In this document: positions 16,323 to 25,275 of the stretch, in pieces
Position numbering within the stretch: position 1 is the first letter of the stretch
Layout of the letters: each line of letters starts with the position of its first letter
Assembly (NCBI RefSeq): GCF_009789195.1
Contig: NZ_WSTC01000015.1
Location: forward strand, 62,001-126,000
Direction: 5' to 3'
DNA from: Paenibacillus sp. MMS18-CY102
GTDB taxonomy: Bacteria > Bacillota > Bacilli > Paenibacillales > Paenibacillaceae
Length of the DNA: 64,000 nucleotides
Position numbers and translations under genes: made by a program
The notes under the pieces: generated by a model
The model's input: the letters and a program-made list of their open reading frames with translations, nothing else
What the model was told of the DNA's origin: nothing
Database searches by the model: none

Positions 16323-16389
16323 AAAAAGCGGATGCCCTCTGGTGAAGCAATCAACTTGTACAGTGATTGCAATCGGAAGGCATCCGCTT
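16323..16389. terminator. Bidirectional terminator between cupredoxin and zapA genes
   Basis: AAAGCGGATGCC (16323-16334) pairs with GGCATCCGCTTT (16378-16389). The loop holds a second hairpin (GCAATCA with TGATTGC). T-rich runs lie on both sides, so it can serve both convergent genes. Confidence 0.85.
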
Positions 16390-16397
16390 TGCTTTTG

Positions 16398-19025
16398 TTA
16401 ACTGGATTCAATTAATTCAATCCACTCGTTATATTCGGTCTGCAGCTTCGAATATTCCTGCTGCAGCTTCTCAAGCTGTTCTTGCAGGCGCGCACGCTCG
16501 CTGCGTTGTGCCTCTGCCTCAGCTTCCGCATTCTGTCGGGATTGCTCAAGCAACTGCACCTGGTCGCTAAGCGACTCGGCATAATCTGCTCCAGCAGCAG
16601 CTGATTCCCGGTACTGCTCTAATTCGCGAGTAACCGACTGCATATGGGCTTCATAACCTTGCAGCTTCTCGGACAGCTCTTCTTCACGTTCGAATAGCTG
16701 TTGCTCCAGCTTCTCGTGATGCTTGCGCAGCTGCTCCTCAAGCTCCGCTTGCTTGTGCTTAAACTGTTGTTCCGCTTCGGCCTGCAGCTCTTCCGCATAA
16801 TCTTCTAGCTCTTGTTCACGCTTCTTATGCTGCTGCAGCGACTGCTCCAGCTCAGCAATACGTCCGCTCAGCCGCGTATGCTCCTGCTGCTGAATCGCAA
16901 GCAGCCTAGAAGCTGCAGCTGCCTGTTCAATCTGCAGCTGCAGTTGATCTGCCAGATGATTCAGTTGCCCCTCAAGCACTTCCGCTTTATTCGCGTGCTG
17001 CACGCTGCTCTTGGACGCTAGCTCTTTGCCTTCGCGTTCTTGTGCAAGCTCTGCATACAATTGCTCTAGTTCAGCCTGTTGTTTCTTCATCTGCTCTTGT
17101 ACAGCATCCAGACGCTCAAAAGCATTGCCGGACACTTGCTCCCGATCCTGCAGCTCGATCTCCAGCTGTCCAATTGAGCCGCGCAGCGCCTCTTCCTGCT
17201 CCATCGCAATGAGAACTTGCTCTTCTAATTCCGCTAGCCTGCTCTCCCATTGCACCTTCGCTTGTTCGAAGCGCCGCTGCCCTTCAGCAGCTTGATCCCC
17301 AAACATTTCCCGCGTCTTAGCAAGCTCATCTTCCAGAGCTGCAAACTCTGCTTGCAGCTGCTGCTTGGACTGTTCATAGCCGGAGGACATCGCAGCCATT
17401 TCCTGCTCAAAGTGATCTGCGATCTGCTCACGCTCTTCGAGCCAGCTTGCTTTCTTGCGCTCTAGCTCACTCTTGAACGATTGTTCCAACTGGGCAAAAT
17501 CAGCTTTCCATGCATGCTCACGTTCATCCGCATGCTGCAGCAATTCTAGCTGCGCTTGCTCGGATTGCTCCTGTATTACCCTCACTTGTTTCTGCCAAAC
17601 CTGCTCTTGTTCTCGCAAAGCCTTCTCTTGTTCTTGCAAAGCTTTCTCTTGCTCTTTCAGAACCCGCTCTTGTTCCTGCAGTGCCTTCTCGTGCTCCTGC
17701 AACGCCAACTCGTGCTCCTGATGGGCTTCCTCTTGCTTCTGCAAAGCTGCCACACGTTCCGCTTCAAGTACTGCCAGCTGCTGCTCCATCTTGCTTGCGG
17801 ATTCTCGGGCCGCCTGTTCTAGCTGTGCAACTTTTCGCTGCAATTGTTCACCGTGAATCCGCTCAGCCGCTTTGGCGTCTTCAAGCGCTTGTAGCTCTTG
17901 GCTATGCGCCTCTTGCAGTGTTAGCAATTCTAGCGTAAACGCATCCGCTTGCTCTTGTTGCATACGTTCTAGCGCAGCTGCTTGCTCTACTCGGCGCTGG
18001 TCCAATGCACTCTTTTGCTCATTTAATAGCTGGGCATATTTCGCTTGTTGCTCTTCAAGCCGCTGCTCGAGCGCAGCTTGATGTGCAATGTTCATCTGTT
18101 CAATCGTACTCTGATGCGAAGCCTCCAACTGCTCAATGGCAGCTTTATGCGCAGCATCCCGCTGTTCAATCGCTGCTGTGCTCGCAGCAACCCGTTGCTC
18201 CTGTGCTTGGCGAAGCTCCACAATCTGTTTCTCTAGCAGTTGGCTTTGTTGCTCCATTTGCTGGCGTTTTTGCTCCGCTTGCTCGCGAAGCGAATGGTAC
18301 TTACGATCATTGTCCGCACGCTGCTCTTGCAGCTTCTTCTCCGCGGAAGTCCGCTGCTCCGCAAGAAGCCGGTCAGACGATACCCGCTGTTCCTGCAGTT
18401 TCCGCTCGCCTTCTGCACGCGCCGATGTTAATTGCCGCCCCAAGTCATCCCGCTGCGATGCTAAAGCTTTGGAATGGCTCTCTTGAAGTGAAGCTAATTC
18501 TGCCTCCGATTGCTCCTTCATTAGCTGCAGCTGTTCTTCGCTCGCTTGAATAGCCTCAGCAAGCAGCACATTTGCAGCTTCTGCTGCTTGCTCAAGCGCT
18601 AAACGCTGCTGTTCAACAAGCGCTTCGATCTGTTCAGCTTGTTCTTGCTGTTGAGATGCCAACGCTTCCTTCGCTGCCGACTCCACAGCCTCCAGTTGGC
18701 TTTCAGCTTTAAGAACTATATCTTGCAATGCTCCTGCTTCATTGCGCACCCGTTCAATTTCCTCTACGAGTACAGCATTACGTGTTTCTTCAATGAGCAA
18801 GCGATCATTTTCCTTCTGTAAACGCAGGAGATCCTCAGCCATATGTACAGCCGCAAGAACTGCCAGCTTAGGCATATCTAGCCTTGGATATCCTTTGGCC
18901 AGTTTGTGCATATTCTCGTCGACCAGTGCTGCGATCCGCTTGATATAGTCGGTACTTGAGCGTCCTGCAAGCTTATACTGATGTCCGTATATGTCAACCG
19001 TTACGCGAGTCCGATCGGCATCCAT
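16398..19025 (-). CDS. zapA: Giant ZapA-like protein with ~780-residue coiled coil
   Basis: The first ~85 residues are a ZapA domain: TRVTVDIYGHQYKLAG, then VDENMHKLAKGYPRLDMPKL and an AVLAAVHMAEDLLRL helix. ZapA binds FtsZ and promotes Z-ring assembly, and is normally 85-130 residues. Here it continues into nearly 790 residues of Glu/Gln/Ala/Leu-rich coiled coil with no break or membrane helix, reaching 875 residues. The gene sits between pheT and mutS2, where Firmicutes usually carry zapA, so this is the orthologue with an extension. ATG 19025 follows GGAGG by ten bases; TTG 19028 is also possible. There is no frameshift or stop along the length. Confidence 0.85.
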   Translation of the reverse strand: MDADRTRVTVDIYGHQYKLAGRSSTDYIKRIAALVDENMHKLAKGYPRLDMPKLAVLAAVHMAEDLLRLQKENDRLLIEETRNAVLVEEIERVRNEAGALQDIVLKAESQLEAVESAAKEALASQQQEQAEQIEALVEQQRLALEQAAEAANVLLAEAIQASEEQLQLMKEQSEAELASLQESHSKALASQRDDLGRQLTSARAEGERKLQEQRVSSDRLLAEQRTSAEKKLQEQRADNDRKYHSLREQAEQKRQQMEQQSQLLEKQIVELRQAQEQRVAASTAAIEQRDAAHKAAIEQLEASHQSTIEQMNIAHQAALEQRLEEQQAKYAQLLNEQKSALDQRRVEQAAALERMQQEQADAFTLELLTLQEAHSQELQALEDAKAAERIHGEQLQRKVAQLEQAARESASKMEQQLAVLEAERVAALQKQEEAHQEHELALQEHEKALQEQERVLKEQEKALQEQEKALREQEQVWQKQVRVIQEQSEQAQLELLQHADEREHAWKADFAQLEQSFKSELERKKASWLEEREQIADHFEQEMAAMSSGYEQSKQQLQAEFAALEDELAKTREMFGDQAAEGQRRFEQAKVQWESRLAELEEQVLIAMEQEEALRGSIGQLEIELQDREQVSGNAFERLDAVQEQMKKQQAELEQLYAELAQEREGKELASKSSVQHANKAEVLEGQLNHLADQLQLQIEQAAAASRLLAIQQQEHTRLSGRIAELEQSLQQHKKREQELEDYAEELQAEAEQQFKHKQAELEEQLRKHHEKLEQQLFEREEELSEKLQGYEAHMQSVTRELEQYRESAAAGADYAESLSDQVQLLEQSRQNAEAEAEAQRSERARLQEQLEKLQQEYSKLQTEYNEWIELIESS
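17565..17711. repeat. Seven tandem 21-bp units inside zapA coding heptads
   Basis: Seven consecutive 21-base units encode heptads of the type EKALQEQ (ELALQEH, EKALQEQ, ERVLKEQ, EKALQEQ, EKALREQ, EQVWQKQ, VRVIQEQ). The unit equals two coiled-coil turns, so copy-number change would lengthen or shorten the rod in register. Confidence 0.85.
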
Positions 19026-19112
19026 CAAACCTTGTCCTCCTAGTAGTAATTAAAGTCGCATTTCCTGATGTCACAAGCAGCTAACAACGTCGCGACCAGC
19101 ATAGATAAGGCG

Positions 19113-19159
19113 AAAAAAAACCACATCGCTGTTCCTTTCGGAACTATTTCGATGTGGCT
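19113..19159 (-). terminator. Terminator after pheT
   Basis: CCACATCG (19121-19128) pairs with CGATGTGG (19150-19157), with an inner GTTCC/GGAAC stem. The minus strand then reads eight T residues. It isolates zapA from pheST. Confidence 0.88.
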
Positions 19160-19174
19160 TTGTTTGTTTCCTGC

Positions 19175-21616
19175 CTACTTTCGCAATTCTGCACCAAAAG
19201 TTTGTTCGATTTTCGCGATAACCACGCCGTGCAGCTCGGTTACTTCCTCATCTGTCAGCGTCCGCTCAGCATGGCGGTAAACGAGCGACAAGGCGACGCT
19301 CTTTTTGCCCGCTCCAAGCTTCTCACCCGTATAGATGTCGAAGATGCGAATGGACTCAAGCAATCCGCCAGCTGTTTCGCGCGCCGTCTCCATCAGGCGG
19401 CCGGCTTCAACTGCTGTATCAACAACAACCGCAATATCCCGTTCCATCGCAGGGTAACGCGGCAACGTCTTATACTTGATCGCAAAATCAGCATGCTCAT
19501 ACAGCGGCGCTAAATCCAGCTCTGCCACATAGGTATCAGGCAAATCCGATTCATGCTGAAGCGTAGGATGCAGTTGCCCTACATAACCAAGCGTTACCGT
19601 TCCCGCTTCCGTGTGCAACAGCACAGCCGCTGTGCGGCCAGGATGGAACCCTTCAGGCTGGGCAGCCTCAAAACGAACCAATCCACTAATGCCAAGCGTG
19701 TTTACAATCGTTTCAACAACGCCTTTAGCATGGTAGAAGTTATACGCCTCCGCTTTACGGTTCCATTGCGCCTGTACGGCATTGCCAACCAGCAACAGTG
19801 CAAAACGGTGTTTTTCTTGCGGCAGATGCGTTAACACTTCTTCTTCCGTATGGAATACGCTGCCGAGCTCAAATACGGCAATATTCTCATTCTTGCGATT
19901 CCGATTGTAAACAGCCATTTCTAACAGCTGTGGCAGCAGCGAAGTACGCAGCACGCTGCGATCCTCACTCATTGGCATAGCTAAGCGGATAGGCGAAGCG
20001 CCATTTGTAAGCGCTGGGAACAGCTTCGTACGTTCCGGACCCGTGAAAGAGTAACTGATAACCTCATTTAAGCCCGAATCTGTGAGGCGCTTGCGCAGAT
20101 CACGGCGAATTGCTTGTGGCTTCGTTAATGCACCAGGCGTCGTGCTGCCTTCAATCGGCGTTGTTGGAATATTATCGTAACCATACAGCCTAGCTACCTC
20201 TTCGATCAGGTCAACATCACGCGTAATGTCTCCACGGCGCGTCGGTACCGTAATCGTAAATACGCCGCTCTCATCGATCGAGCCTTCGAATCCAAGACGA
20301 AGGAAAATCGCTTCGACTTCCAGCTTCGACAAGTTAGTTCCGAGGTATTGGTTAATCTTGTTCAGTGCAACCTGCACGACAGCGGGTTCCATCTTCGACG
20401 TGATAGCTTCCACGATACCCTCTGTCACATGGCCGTCCGCACATTGCTCAAGCAAATAAGCAGCGCGGTTCAAAGCAGCAATCACACGGCCCGGATCTAC
20501 TTCTTTCTCAAAACGGGCGCTAGACTCCGACCGAAGGCCGAGCTGGCGCGAAGTTTTGCGAACCGTGCTGCCATCGAAGCGAGCCGATTCAAGCAAAATA
20601 TCCGTCGTATCTGCCGATACCTCACTATTTGCTCCACCCATTACGCCAGCCAATGCGATAGCCTTCTCAGCATCTGCAATAACGAGCATCTGCTCCTCAA
20701 GCGTACGCTCTTGATCATCAAGCGTAGTTAGCGTCTCGCCCGGTTTAGCTTGGCGCACTACAATACGGCCGCCAGCTACTTTCGCTGCATCAAATGCATG
20801 AAGCGGCTGCCCGTACTCCAGCATGACATAGTTAGTAACGTCAACGACATTGTTAATCGGCCGAACTCCTGCAGCGATCAGGCGATTTTGCAGCCATTGC
20901 GGCGATGGCGCTACCTTTACGCCACGGATGTAACGCGCTGAATAATGCGAACACAGCTCTGCTGCTTCAATCGAAACCGAGATATGAGCTGATGCTTGAT
21001 CAGCTGAGTGCATCACGGATGTCTCGGGAAGCTTCACTTCACGGCCAGTCAATGCTGCAACTTCATATGCAACGCCAAGCATGCTCAAGCAATCCGAACG
21101 GTTAGGCGTAAGATCCAGCTCCAACACTTCGTCATCGATGCCAAGCGTGATGCCAATCGATTGGCCAACCGGCGTCTCAGCTGGAAGCACGAGAATGCCT
21201 TCCTGCTGTTCCTTCGGAAGCAGCTTATCGTTAAGCCCGAGCTCCTTAGCGGAGCAGATCATCCCTTGGGATTCAACACCGCGCAGCTTCGCGCGCTTGA
21301 TTTTGAAATCGCCCGGCAGAACAGCTCCGATTACGGCTACTGGCACCTTTTGACCTGCATCCACGTTGCGTGCTCCACAAACGATTTGCAAGTTTTCGCC
21401 CGTACCAACATCGACTTGGCACACGTTCAGCTTGTCTGCATCAGGGTGTTTTTCCTTTGATACGACATAACCAACGACAACACCGGATACGCCTTTATTC
21501 AACGATTCCACAACATCGATTTCGATGCCCCCGCGAGTCATTTGCTCAGCAATCTCGCGGGCTGTCAGGTCCGTAACCTCGATATATTCATTCAACCATT
21601 GATAGGATACATTCAT
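19175..21616 (-). CDS. pheT: Phenylalanyl-tRNA synthetase beta subunit
   Basis: The 813-residue beta subunit works with PheS in an (alpha beta)2 enzyme that charges tRNA-Phe. Domains follow the family order: an EMAP-type tRNA-binding fold (about 40-150, VVGYVVSKEKHPDADKL), the B3/B4 editing region with RSESSARFEKEVDP, B5, and the C-terminal FDX-ACB anticodon-binding domain (LPRYPAMERDIAVVVD and SLVYRHAERTLTDEEV). Length is typical for bacteria. It starts 22 bases after pheS and shares its T-box-controlled transcript. Confidence 0.97.
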   Translation of the reverse strand: MNVSYQWLNEYIEVTDLTAREIAEQMTRGGIEIDVVESLNKGVSGVVVGYVVSKEKHPDADKLNVCQVDVGTGENLQIVCGARNVDAGQKVPVAVIGAVLPGDFKIKRAKLRGVESQGMICSAKELGLNDKLLPKEQQEGILVLPAETPVGQSIGITLGIDDEVLELDLTPNRSDCLSMLGVAYEVAALTGREVKLPETSVMHSADQASAHISVSIEAAELCSHYSARYIRGVKVAPSPQWLQNRLIAAGVRPINNVVDVTNYVMLEYGQPLHAFDAAKVAGGRIVVRQAKPGETLTTLDDQERTLEEQMLVIADAEKAIALAGVMGGANSEVSADTTDILLESARFDGSTVRKTSRQLGLRSESSARFEKEVDPGRVIAALNRAAYLLEQCADGHVTEGIVEAITSKMEPAVVQVALNKINQYLGTNLSKLEVEAIFLRLGFEGSIDESGVFTITVPTRRGDITRDVDLIEEVARLYGYDNIPTTPIEGSTTPGALTKPQAIRRDLRKRLTDSGLNEVISYSFTGPERTKLFPALTNGASPIRLAMPMSEDRSVLRTSLLPQLLEMAVYNRNRKNENIAVFELGSVFHTEEEVLTHLPQEKHRFALLLVGNAVQAQWNRKAEAYNFYHAKGVVETIVNTLGISGLVRFEAAQPEGFHPGRTAAVLLHTEAGTVTLGYVGQLHPTLQHESDLPDTYVAELDLAPLYEHADFAIKYKTLPRYPAMERDIAVVVDTAVEAGRLMETARETAGGLLESIRIFDIYTGEKLGAGKKSVALSLVYRHAERTLTDEEVTELHGVVIAKIEQTFGAELRK

Positions 21617-21638
21617 TTCGCTTCTATTCCCTTCTGCG

Positions 21639-22673
21639 TCACATACGCCCGAATTGATTCAAAAACCGTTGATCGTTCGTATAGAAATGACGGATGTCGT
21701 CGATTCCATATTTCAAGAGGGCAATCCGCTCAACACCCATGCCGAATGCAAAGCCAGTCACCTCGTTCGGATCGTAGCCGCCCATCTCAAGAACGCGTGG
21801 ATGAACCATGCCGCAGCCAAGAATTTCAAGCCAGCCAGTATGCTTGCACATCCGGCAGCCTTCGCCGCCACATTGTGAGCAGGTTACATCAACCTCTGCA
21901 CTCGGCTCCGTGAACGGGAAGAAGCTTGGGCGAAGGCGAATCTGCGCTTGTTTGCCAAACATCAATTGAACGAATTGAAGCAGCGTTCCTTTGAGATCGC
22001 TCATTCGGATGTTTGGCCCAACGACCAACCCTTCAATTTGATTGAATTGGAACGAATGCGTCGCGTCATCATCATCACGGCGATATACTTTGCCTGGGCA
22101 AATGATTTTAACGGGGAACTTGCCATTCATTGCTTTCATGGTCCGTATTTGAACCGGTGAAGTCTGCGTACGCATCAGGATTTCATCTGTAATGTAGAAC
22201 GAATCCTGCATATCGCGTGCCGGATGATTCTTAGGCAAATTCAACGCTTCGAAGTTATAATAATCCGTCTCAACTTCCGGTCCCTCAGCAACCGAATAGC
22301 CAAGGCCGACAAAAATGTCTTCGATTTCTTGTACAACCTTATTTAATGGATGCACCGCGCCTGTCGGCAGCTCATTTCCTGGCAGCGTAACGTCAATCGT
22401 TTCTTCACGCAGCCTTGTTTCCGTTTCCTCGCGCAAGAACATTTCTTGCTTCTCGTTGATGACCGACTCAATCGCTGCACGAACATCATTGCCAACTTGG
22501 CCGATGATTGGGCGCTCTTCAGCACTCAAGCTGCCCATTCCACGCAAAATTTCCGTCAATGCACCTTTTTTCCCTAAATACTTTATCCGCAAATCGTTCA
22601 ACTGCTGTTGATTAGCAACTCCTTGCAGTTCCTGTAGCGCCTCTGTCCGAAGCGCCTCTAAACGTTCTTTCAT
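21639..22673 (-). CDS. pheS: Phenylalanyl-tRNA synthetase alpha subunit
   Basis: The 344-residue catalytic subunit contains the class II motifs: [11 protein letters not shown] (motif 1/2 region), [21 protein letters not shown], and the final [20 protein letters not shown] (motif 3). A Cys-rich insert, [17 protein letters not shown], is present; it resembles the zinc-like loop in many Firmicute PheS proteins. The N-terminal helical arm (residues 1-85) binds tRNA. GGAGGG precedes ATG 22673. Expression is expected to rise on Phe starvation through the upstream T-box. Confidence 0.97.
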   Translation of the reverse strand: MKERLEALRTEALQELQGVANQQQLNDLRIKYLGKKGALTEILRGMGSLSAEERPIIGQVGNDVRAAIESVINEKQEMFLREETETRLREETIDVTLPGNELPTGAVHPLNKVVQEIEDIFVGLGYSVAEGPEVETDYYNFEALNLPKNHPARDMQDSFYITDEILMRTQTSPVQIRTMKAMNGKFPVKIICPGKVYRRDDDDATHSFQFNQIEGLVVGPNIRMSDLKGTLLQFVQLMFGKQAQIRLRPSFFPFTEPSAEVDVTCSQCGGEGCRMCKHTGWLEILGCGMVHPRVLEMGGYDPNEVTGFAFGMGVERIALLKYGIDDIRHFYTNDQRFLNQFGRM

Positions 22674-22719
22674 GCCTAAATCCCTCCATCGTGATCAGAG
22701 CCCAATGGCTCCAAATACA

Positions 22720-23016
22720 AAAAAGGCCCTTCCTCCCCGTTAGGGACGAAAGGACCGTGGTACCACCCTATTTTGAGCTGTGCATCCCCCGTATCTATGT
22801 GAAGACCACAAGAACGGAACGATTAAGCTTCTCTTACCGGGTAACGGCCGGCGCCGGGCTCCCTACATACGGCCATTCAATCGGCACGCGTTCAAAAGCC
22901 TGCTCAGGAGTGAACTTCAGCAGCCCGCCCTCGTAAAGACGCTCTCAATCTCCGGCGTCTTCTCCCTGTTCGTTCGGCACTGCGTACTCTTCTCCGTCAT
23001 AGCAATCCATCTATTG
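22720..23016 (-). promoter_or_regulatory. T-box leader of pheST (Phe, TTC specifier)
   Basis: The T-box core (AGGGTGGTACCACG on the minus strand) lies at 22756-22769 and is followed at once by the terminator (GGTCCTTTCGTCCC with GGGGAGGAAGGGCC, then six T). Upstream, a Stem I region contains TTC at 22914-22912 in the context GAAGTTCACTCC, which fits a Phe specifier loop. Uncharged tRNA-Phe should bind and favour the antiterminator. Confidence 0.93.
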
Positions 23017-23022
23017 CCCTTT

Positions 23023-23052
23023 ATTATATCCAACTCGCCAGCAGCAAAGCAA
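23023..23052 (-). promoter_or_regulatory. Sigma-A promoter of pheST
   Basis: A perfect -10 TATAAT (23028-23023) is preceded by TTGCTT (23052-23047) with 18-base spacing. Transcription would start near 23016, at the beginning of the T-box leader. Confidence 0.75.
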
Positions 23053-23096
23053 GCAAAAAGCAGCGAATCAGCAGCGAATTAGGCACACTCCTCCGT

Positions 23097-23735
23097 TTAA
23101 CGCGCATTACAGCGCCAAAAACACAGCTTAGCACTAGAAAACGCAACCGCATGATACAGCATAGGCTCTACCACTTCAAACCGCCATACACCTGCTTGCT
23201 TACGAAAAATAAATTCATCCACATACCGCTGCCAATAACGAATGCGGCGATATTGAGAGGCCATGACCCGCCGCGCACGTACCCCAAGCCTATTTACTGC
23301 ATCTTGAACGACCATCATCTGCGGTAAAGGTTCGTCACATACCAGAGCTGGCGGCATGCCAGTAGCCGCTCCATTCCAATCACGCATCGCTTCACGCACG
23401 ATATGAACCATGCGAAGGGCTGTTCGATAATGAATAGAAAGCAAGGCAGACAATTTCCGTGCCGAACAATCCTGCTCCGTCGTAAACCAATAAAAAACGA
23501 ATAACCAGTAGGACATCGGCAGTTTCGTGCGATGAAGAAGCGTATTCGATGTAATCGATATCTGTGTCTTGCAGTAGACACATTCATATAAATCACGTGT
23601 TGTTATATAGGAAGCAGCGTCGTGGCCGCATCTCGTGCAGCAGAAGCCATCTGGCCAGCGCAGCTGAAACATATATTGCCGACTAGCTGCCTCATCCGGA
23701 AACTGAGACATGAATTCAGTAATACACGCAGTCAC
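23097..23735 (-). CDS. IS1595-like zinc-ribbon transposase-related protein
   Basis: The ~213-residue protein starts with a domain typical of IS1595 transposases: FQLRWPDGFCCTRCGHD, then YECVYCKTQISITSNTLLHRTKLPMSYW, with CxxC pairs of a zinc ribbon. The helical region after it (FVFYWFTTEQDCSARKLSALL) also fits. The ISXO2-type catalytic part is short and the expected DETYVGG-like motif is not visible (VCDEPLPQMMVVQDAV is in its place), so it may be degenerate or domesticated. GTG 23735 is nine bases after GGAGG. No clear terminal inverted repeats flank the gene itself. Confidence 0.65.
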   Translation of the reverse strand: MTACITEFMSQFPDEAASRQYMFQLRWPDGFCCTRCGHDAASYITTRDLYECVYCKTQISITSNTLLHRTKLPMSYWLFVFYWFTTEQDCSARKLSALLSIHYRTALRMVHIVREAMRDWNGAATGMPPALVCDEPLPQMMVVQDAVNRLGVRARRVMASQYRRIRYWQRYVDEFIFRKQAGVWRFEVVEPMLYHAVAFSSAKLCFWRCNAR

Positions 23736-23978
23736 TAAGCACACCTCCTATCAAACGCCAGAACATTTGTTCTCTTTTTTTATCATAACGAACAAACGTT
23801 CCTATTTCAATCCTTTTTTCTCACGTATTTGCTTATTTCACATTTTCACCCCACAGCACCATCTTTTCAACTCTATCCCCGGCCACTGCTGTATCAACTA
23901 CTTCAATTTACTGATTAACAAAAAACACTTCATTTTGCTCTTCAACAGAGTTGCTTTCACCATCTATCGCAATAAACA

Positions 23979-24178
23979 CACTTCCCTGAGTGAAATGCCT
24001 ATATTGATTTTGGAATAAGTGGAGCCGATGGACAAGTTATTCTCATTATGTGAGAAAGTCAAATTGCTCTTATCCACCGAGTCACTTCAGAAAAAATTAA
24101 AATCAAATCAGGCATAGGGTAACCTAAATCTAAAAACATGCATTTTCAACGATATAGGCATTTCACTCAGGGACAGTG
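23979..24178. repeat. 200-bp element bounded by ~26-bp inverted repeats (MITE-like)
   Basis: CCCTGAGTGAAATGCCTATA at 23984-24003 recurs as its exact complement ending at 24172. The match extends outward to CACT with one inserted base. The inner ~150 bases encode nothing. No target duplication is obvious. It could be a miniature transposable element or the footprint of an excised one. Confidence 0.7.
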
Positions 24179-24270
24179 AATTAACGTGACATAGCTGGCG
24201 GCAGAGCGGTCAGCTGGGAGCCGACAATATGAGGGGATGTTTAACAGTCGAGCATTCAGCTGGTCACATT

Positions 24271-24330
24271 ACACAAACAAAAAGACCGTTATCTTGATGC
24301 ATTTGATCCAAATGCTAACAAGATAACGGC
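24271..24330 (-). terminator. Terminator after ycnI
   Basis: CCGTTATCTTG (24286-24296) pairs with CAAGATAACGG (24319-24329), and an inner GCATTTG/CAAATGC pairing closes the loop. The minus strand then reads TCTTTTTGTTTG. Confidence 0.9.
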
Positions 24331-24382
24331 CTGAGGCACCGCAACTTTCTATCTCAGATTTGTTAGGGCAGTGGAACGCGTC

Positions 24383-25150
24383 TTAACGTTTTTTGCGCGT
24401 TAATGCGATTAGAAGTGCAATTGCGCCGAGCGCTACAGCAACGATTGATAACACGAGTGATGCCGTTCCGTTGCCGCCGTCGTTGTTCTTGTCTGCCGAT
24501 GCAGCTGTCTCGGTTGCCGATTGCGTGTTCTTGCCGTCCGTTCCTGCTTCAGTACCGTCATTAGCTTTCGTTGAATCGCCAGACGATACAGACTTATCTC
24601 CTTCCGCGTTGCCAGAGGAAGCCCCTGCTGAGGAGCCGTGACCATGGCCATCGCTACTAGCTTCTGCGGCCGTGACAGCCGTGACGGAAGCAGGTTTATC
24701 AGCCCCATCTCCGCCCACCCATTCGACGAGCGTGCCGTTCGCATACGTTTGGTAAGCTTTCCATACAAGCTCTGTTGCATCGTCTGCAACCTTGCCGTTA
24801 ACGCGGAACTCAGTAAATTCCGTATCGCTCAGGCCTGGACCGTCAGCCGTCCACGTAATGCTCGTAATTTTGCTTTCCGCATCCTTCTCGAGCGTGTATT
24901 TCCAGCCAGCTTTAGGCTCAACGCGGCTAACCTTGATTTGATCTGGAACTTTCACTTGCACTTTGACCGTATTCGTATCCTTCTCTTCACTTGGTACGCG
25001 TACGGACATCACTTGATAGGAACCAGCAGGAACTTGCTGTGGCTGAACCGTTACATGCGCACTGGCAATGCCTGCGAACATCAGCAAGCTTACTGCCATT
25101 GTTGCAGCTATCGCAATTTTTTTCATTGTGTTTTTCATTATCATTTTCAA
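24383..25150 (-). CDS. ycnI: YcnI-type copper-binding protein (DUF1775)
   Basis: A Sec signal peptide ends ...GIASA and the mature protein begins HVTVQPQQVPAGSYQ; this N-terminal His is the copper ligand typical of YcnI. The DUF1775 beta domain covers about residues 32-165, with KVPDQIKVSRVEPKAGW and TWTADGPGLSD. A Ser/Gly/Asp/His-rich linker follows, then one membrane helix (SLVLSIVAVALGAIALLIAL) and a basic RKKR end. It should be anchored with the copper site outside. ATG 25144 and TTG 25150 are both possible; the latter is better spaced from AAGGG. It accompanies ycnJ and a two-component system. Confidence 0.9.
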   Translation of the reverse strand: MKMIMKNTMKKIAIAATMAVSLLMFAGIASAHVTVQPQQVPAGSYQVMSVRVPSEEKDTNTVKVQVKVPDQIKVSRVEPKAGWKYTLEKDAESKITSITWTADGPGLSDTEFTEFRVNGKVADDATELVWKAYQTYANGTLVEWVGGDGADKPASVTAVTAAEASSDGHGHGSSAGASSGNAEGDKSVSSGDSTKANDGTEAGTDGKNTQSATETAASADKNNDGGNGTASLVLSIVAVALGAIALLIALTRKKR

Positions 25151-25275
25151 TCGACATCCCTTCTTTAATACGGACCGCTTCTTTGACCTGGACTAAGTAT
25201 AGCCTCAGCAATAGCCGGTCGGCATGACTCGAAAGGGCTATCCATTGTGACAAATTTGTGCAAACTCAATTGCAT

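Larger units (their letters stand above)
23736..24382. other. Gene-poor AT-rich spacer
   Basis: About 650 bases hold no gene I can support. They contain a long inverted repeat (23979-24178) and the ycnI terminator. The left part is notably AT-rich compared with its neighbours. Confidence 0.6.

Noticed and set aside
16812-18553. Many plus-strand Leu/Cys/Ser-rich frames opposite zapA, some membrane-like
   Set aside because: They are the complement of Gln/Glu/Ala codons in a coiled coil; none has a supported start.
23710-24018. A plus-strand 102-codon frame in the AT-rich spacer
   Set aside because: It begins inside the transposase-like gene, has no ribosome site and ends within the inverted repeat.
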